Shown here: one piece after another, positions 61,653-64,000 of the stretch | How positions within the stretch are numbered: position 1 is the first letter of the stretch | How the letters are laid out: every line of letters starts with the position of its first letter | NCBI RefSeq assembly: GCF_018760735.1 | Contig: NZ_JAHHZN010000008.1 | Location: 124,001-188,000 of the forward strand | From: Hymenobacter piscis | GTDB taxonomy: Bacteria; Bacteroidota; Bacteroidia; Cytophagales; Hymenobacteraceae | Length of the DNA: 64,000 nucleotides | Direction: 5' to 3' | The notes under the pieces: model-generated | The model's database searches: none | Told to the model about the DNA's origin: nothing | Seen by the model: only the letters and a program-made list of their open reading frames with translations | Program-made: the position numbers and the translations under genes

Positions 61653-61693
61653 CGTCATGCTGAGCGAAGTCGAAGCATCTCTACTGCTTCGTG
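61653..61693 (+). repeat. Family A half-copy, left border of the Imm50-like gene
   Basis: CGTCATGCTGAGCGAAGTCG then a TCTCTACTGCTTCGTGG tail. It is in inverted orientation to 62143-62182, with the low-GC Imm50-like gene between the two. Confidence 0.88.
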
Positions 61694-61699
61694 GAGCGG

Positions 61700-62101
61700 T
61701 CAACGAAGTTCTTTTTGGTAGCCCGATATGTTGTCTACATGTATCCAAGTAGCCGTTGCTTGAAAAACGACTACTTGCGGCTGGGTAGTGAATGTTACCT
61801 GAAAGCGTTTCCCGTCGTGCATGATACTTAGGTCTCCAATGCCGCTTCCGCCAGGAATAGTGCACTGAATCAGTTCGGTTTGAATCAGGTTCAGGCTCAG
61901 TTGAACTGTGTTACAATTCCGCTGTACCCATTTGATCGGGGCGTCAGCAGGAAAATCCTTCAAATTGAAATGAAGCTTACACTGTAGGTCACCGCCGCAA
62001 ACAATGGCTACCTCAGCCAGCTGTATCTGCTCCAAGGACGGAGGTTCAGTTGGGTAGATACTCGTTATGGTCTTGGGGTTCAAAACGTGCTCAATCCACA
62101 T
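61700..62101 (-). CDS. Imm50-like immunity protein, low GC
   Basis: From the ATG at 62099-62101 the protein has 133 residues: MWIEHVLNPKTITSIYPTEP, PSLEQIQLAEVAIVCGGDLQ, LKDFPADAPIKWVQRNCNTV, then beta-rich segments to the end. The pattern (short Trp N-terminus, IY...PPSLEQI, FP..APIKW, N.VQ.SL) resembles the Imm50 immunity family linked to polymorphic toxins. No toxin gene is nearby. The longer open frame upstream runs antisense across pyrC and was rejected. The gene is clearly less GC-rich than purE and pyrC and is bracketed by inverted 40-bp repeats. Confidence 0.7.
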   Translation of the reverse strand: MWIEHVLNPKTITSIYPTEPPSLEQIQLAEVAIVCGGDLQCKLHFNLKDFPADAPIKWVQRNCNTVQLSLNLIQTELIQCTIPGGSGIGDLSIMHDGKRFQVTFTTQPQVVVFQATATWIHVDNISGYQKELR

Positions 62102-62142
62102 CAAGACAGTGCCTATTAGGTTCAGACTTTGCTGCCGTGCAC

Positions 62143-62182
62143 ACGAAGCGGTAGAGATGCTTCGGCTGCGCTCAGCATGACG
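62143..62182 (-). repeat. Family A half-copy, right border of the Imm50-like gene
   Basis: ACGAAGCGGTAGAGATGCTT ... CTCAGCATGACG, the reverse complement of the 61653-61693 half-copy with a few changes. It ends 17 bp before the pyrC stop. Confidence 0.88.
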
Positions 62183-62199
62183 TTCTTTATTGCGATTAG

Positions 62200-63498
62200 C
62201 TAGCCGATGGCCACCGTGGCTTCCCGCTCCAGCAGGATTTCCGAACCCAGAATCACTACATCCACCCGGCCTTGCAGCGTCTGGTTGATGAAGGGCGTGT
62301 TCTGGGATTTGGACTTCATGAACTCCTTGGTGAAGGTGGTTTCGGCTTCGGTGTCGAACAGCAGGCACTCGGCCGGCTGGCCGACTTCGATGGTGGGCAC
62401 CGGCAGGCCCATCAGGCGGCGGGGCTCGGCGGAGTAGCGCTTCACTACCAAATCCCACCCGAATTTCTCGGGCCGCACGAAGAAGTGGTAGAGCGACACC
62501 AGCGCCGTTTCCAGGCCGGTGATGCCGTTGGGGGCACTGATGAAGTCCTGGGCTTTCTCGAAGGGCGTGTGCGGGGCGTGGTCGGTGGCAATGAGGTCGA
62601 ATACACCTTCCTTGAGCCCTTCCAGCAGCGCGTCGCAGTCGGCCTGAGTGCGCAGCGGCGGGTTCATCTTGTAGTTGGTGTCGTAGTCGCCGATGTGCTC
62701 CTCGGTGAACAGCAAATGGTGCGGGGCCACCTCGGCCGTCACCTTCACATCGCCGCGCGACTTCCACCACTTAATGGTTTCCATGCCCATTTTGCTGGAC
62801 ACGTGCTGGATGTGCACGTGCGCCCCTGCCGCCCGGGCCAGCCGGATGTCGCGGTCGATGATGATTTCCTCGGCGCAGGCCGGCGAGCCTTTGATGCCCA
62901 GCCGGTAGCTCATCACGCCTTCGTTGAGGGCGCGCGGCCCGGCCAGCTCCGGCACTTCGCAGTGGCTGGCGAAGAACATCCCGAACTCGGTGGCATACTG
63001 CATGGCCCGCAGCAGCACGGCCGGGTCGCCGGTGGTGTCGCCGTCGTCGGTGAGCATCGTCACCCCAAGCAGGCGCATGCCGTCGATTTCAGCCAGCTCC
63101 TTGCCTTCGCGGTCCTTGGTGACGCAGCCGGAGGTGTACACCGGAATCCGGGACTTGCGCTTGGCGCTTTCCAGCACCGTGGACACCACCGCCGCCGAGT
63201 CGATGGCCGGGCGGGTGTTGGGCATCATCACCACGCCGGTCACGCCGCCGTTGATGGCCGCCTCGCTGCCCGTGGTGATGGTTTCCTTGTTCTCGAAGCC
63301 CGGGGCGCGGAAATGGACGTGGGCATCAAACATGGCCGGCATCAGAATGCGGCCGCGGGCGTCGATGACGCGGGCACCCTCCGGCACAGCCAGACCAGGA
63401 CCGATTTGCTGGATAATTCCGTCGACAATCAGCACATCACCCTCAACAAGCACGGGGGAGTTTTCGGAAGCAATGCGGGTGTTTTGGAGCAGAATCAT
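62200..63498 (-). CDS. pyrC: Dihydroorotase
   Basis: The ATG at 63496-63498 (MILLQNTRIASENSPVLVEG) gives 432 residues. Amidohydrolase motifs are DAHVHFRAPGFENKETITTG (metal His pair), GVVMMPNTRPAID, FASHCEVPEL, VHIQHVSSKMGMETIKWWKS, TAEVAPHHLLFTEEHI and LIATDHAPHTPFEKAQDF. The length suits the larger class I-type dihydroorotase. It closes carbamoyl-aspartate to dihydroorotate. The gene follows pyrB on the same strand after 78 bp. No fusion or missing metal ligand was noticed. Confidence 0.94.
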   Translation of the reverse strand: MILLQNTRIASENSPVLVEGDVLIVDGIIQQIGPGLAVPEGARVIDARGRILMPAMFDAHVHFRAPGFENKETITTGSEAAINGGVTGVVMMPNTRPAIDSAAVVSTVLESAKRKSRIPVYTSGCVTKDREGKELAEIDGMRLLGVTMLTDDGDTTGDPAVLLRAMQYATEFGMFFASHCEVPELAGPRALNEGVMSYRLGIKGSPACAEEIIIDRDIRLARAAGAHVHIQHVSSKMGMETIKWWKSRGDVKVTAEVAPHHLLFTEEHIGDYDTNYKMNPPLRTQADCDALLEGLKEGVFDLIATDHAPHTPFEKAQDFISAPNGITGLETALVSLYHFFVRPEKFGWDLVVKRYSAEPRRLMGLPVPTIEVGQPAECLLFDTEAETTFTKEFMKSKSQNTPFINQTLQGRVDVVILGSEILLEREATVAIG

Positions 63499-63576
63499 GG
63501 GAAGATAAGGGCTGTTAGCGGGCAAGATGGGGGAATAGAAATGCGGTTGGCAGGAGATGAAAAAAGCGGGCGGCGC

Positions 63577-64000
63577 TCAGGGCATTACCAGCGCCGGGGC
63601 AGCCCCGGACCGGGTGGCGTACGCCGGCTCGGGCTTAGGCAGGTCGCCACCGGGCGTGAGCCAGTCGAGCACGGCCATGCGCACGGCAATGCCGTTTTCT
63701 GCCTGGTTGTTGATGAGGCTGCGCTCATAGTCCATCACGGCGTCGCAGAGCTCCACGCCCCGGTTGACGGGGCCGGGGTGCATGATGTAGAGGCCCCGCT
63801 GGCGGATGTCCTCCAGGCGGGTGTTGGTGATGCCGTAGATGCGGTGGTACTCGCGCAGAGTCGGGAAAAACTGCACGTCCTGGCGCTCCATCTGCACCCG
63901 CAGCAGGTACACGAAATCGGGGCCCCAGGCCATGGCCTCGTCGTAGTTGGTGAAGCGGCGAATGGAGGCCGGGCCGAACCTGGGCACCAGGGAGCCCGGC
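63577..64000 (-). CDS. pyrB: Aspartate carbamoyltransferase catalytic subunit, C-terminal part only
   Basis: The frame enters from the right edge; about 140 residues remain. Segments match the C-terminal half of the catalytic chain: DFVYLLRVQMERQDVQF, RIYGITNTRLEDIRQRGLYI, MHPGPVNRGVELCDAVMDYERS and NNQAENGIAVRMAVLDWLT. HPGPVNRG is the signature of the aspartate/carbamoyl-phosphate site. It makes carbamoyl-aspartate for pyrimidines, next to pyrC. The N-terminal carbamoyl-phosphate loop lies outside the window, so the start cannot be placed. Confidence 0.93.
   Translation of the reverse strand, partial: PGSLVPRFGPASIRRFTNYDEAMAWGPDFVYLLRVQMERQDVQFFPTLREYHRIYGITNTRLEDIRQRGLYIMHPGPVNRGVELCDAVMDYERSLINNQAENGIAVRMAVLDWLTPGGDLPKPEPAYATRSGAAPALVMP

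Noticed and set aside
62102..62770. N-terminal extension of the Imm50-like frame into pyrC
   Set aside because: The extension is pyrC DNA read in another frame plus a family A repeat; the real start is the ATG at 62099-62101, right before the Trp-containing N-terminus expected for the family.

Overview
The window looks like a chromosomal segment of a high-GC member of the Bacteroidota, most like Hymenobacter or a close Cytophagales relative (inference from gene content; no database search was possible). Supporting signs are a TonB-dependent receptor with an N-terminal carboxypeptidase-regulatory-like domain, LytS/LytTR two-component pairs, a small acetyl/succinyl-ornithine-type carbamoyltransferase, an ilv-leu supercluster, few clear Shine-Dalgarno sites, and several TAnnTTTG-type promoters lying directly at start codons. 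No rRNA, tRNA, CRISPR array, prophage or transposase gene was recognised.

Layout. 1-5.3 kb (minus): two AP-endonuclease-type TIM barrels, a Gfo/Idh oxidoreductase, a GMC oxidoreductase and its small subunit, probably an oxidise-then-cleave sugar (3-keto-glycoside) pathway. 5.7-6.4 kb: histidine phosphatase. 6.5-13.6 kb (plus): menaquinone genes menI-like, menF, menD, menB and menE, with menC and menH missing. 13.9-20.6 kb: a secreted M49 dipeptidyl peptidase III, small envelope proteins, an ABA4-like/membrane-protein pair and a helical-repeat protein. 21.2-34.8 kb (plus): ilvE-ilvD-ilvB-ilvN-ilvC-ilvA, an AT-rich orphan gene, then leuA-leuC-leuD-leuB, ending in a strong terminator. 35-44 kb: an alpha/beta hydrolase, two paralogous LytS/LytTR pairs tail to tail, then a periplasmic protein and a TonB receptor that share a nearly identical tandem operator. 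44.2-52.6 kb: phosphodiester glycosidase, TPR histidine kinase, ElaA-type acetyltransferase, S9 peptidase, zinc-ribbon protein and DNA polymerase IV. 52.8-64 kb (minus): argF-like, a low-GC orphan, a GIY-YIG nuclease, carB, a small membrane protein, carA, purK, purE, an Imm50-like protein, pyrC and pyrB (cut by the window edge), a carbamoyl-phosphate/pyrimidine/purine/arginine block.

The least expected feature is the intergenic DNA. About twenty copies of a CATGCTGAG/CATCCTGAG/CATTGCGAG-type inverted repeat (family A) occur, together with a CCCTCTCC/GGAGAGGG double-hairpin element (family B), two other palindromes (C and D), and long inverted arms built from short tandem phrases that often begin at the stop codons of the neighbouring genes. 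One family B copy lies in frame inside menD and adds about 43 codons. Roughly 40-bp family A half-copies bracket small low-GC orphan genes (an Imm50-like gene; a gene next to the GIY-YIG nuclease), as if these were inserted cassettes.

The other main candidate system is a LytTR-like regulon: two GACGCTTC-type half-sites with a 21-bp period sit exactly 35 nt upstream of a CAnnTTTG -7 element in front of both the TonB receptor gene and the periplasmic-protein gene, next to the two LytS/LytTR pairs.
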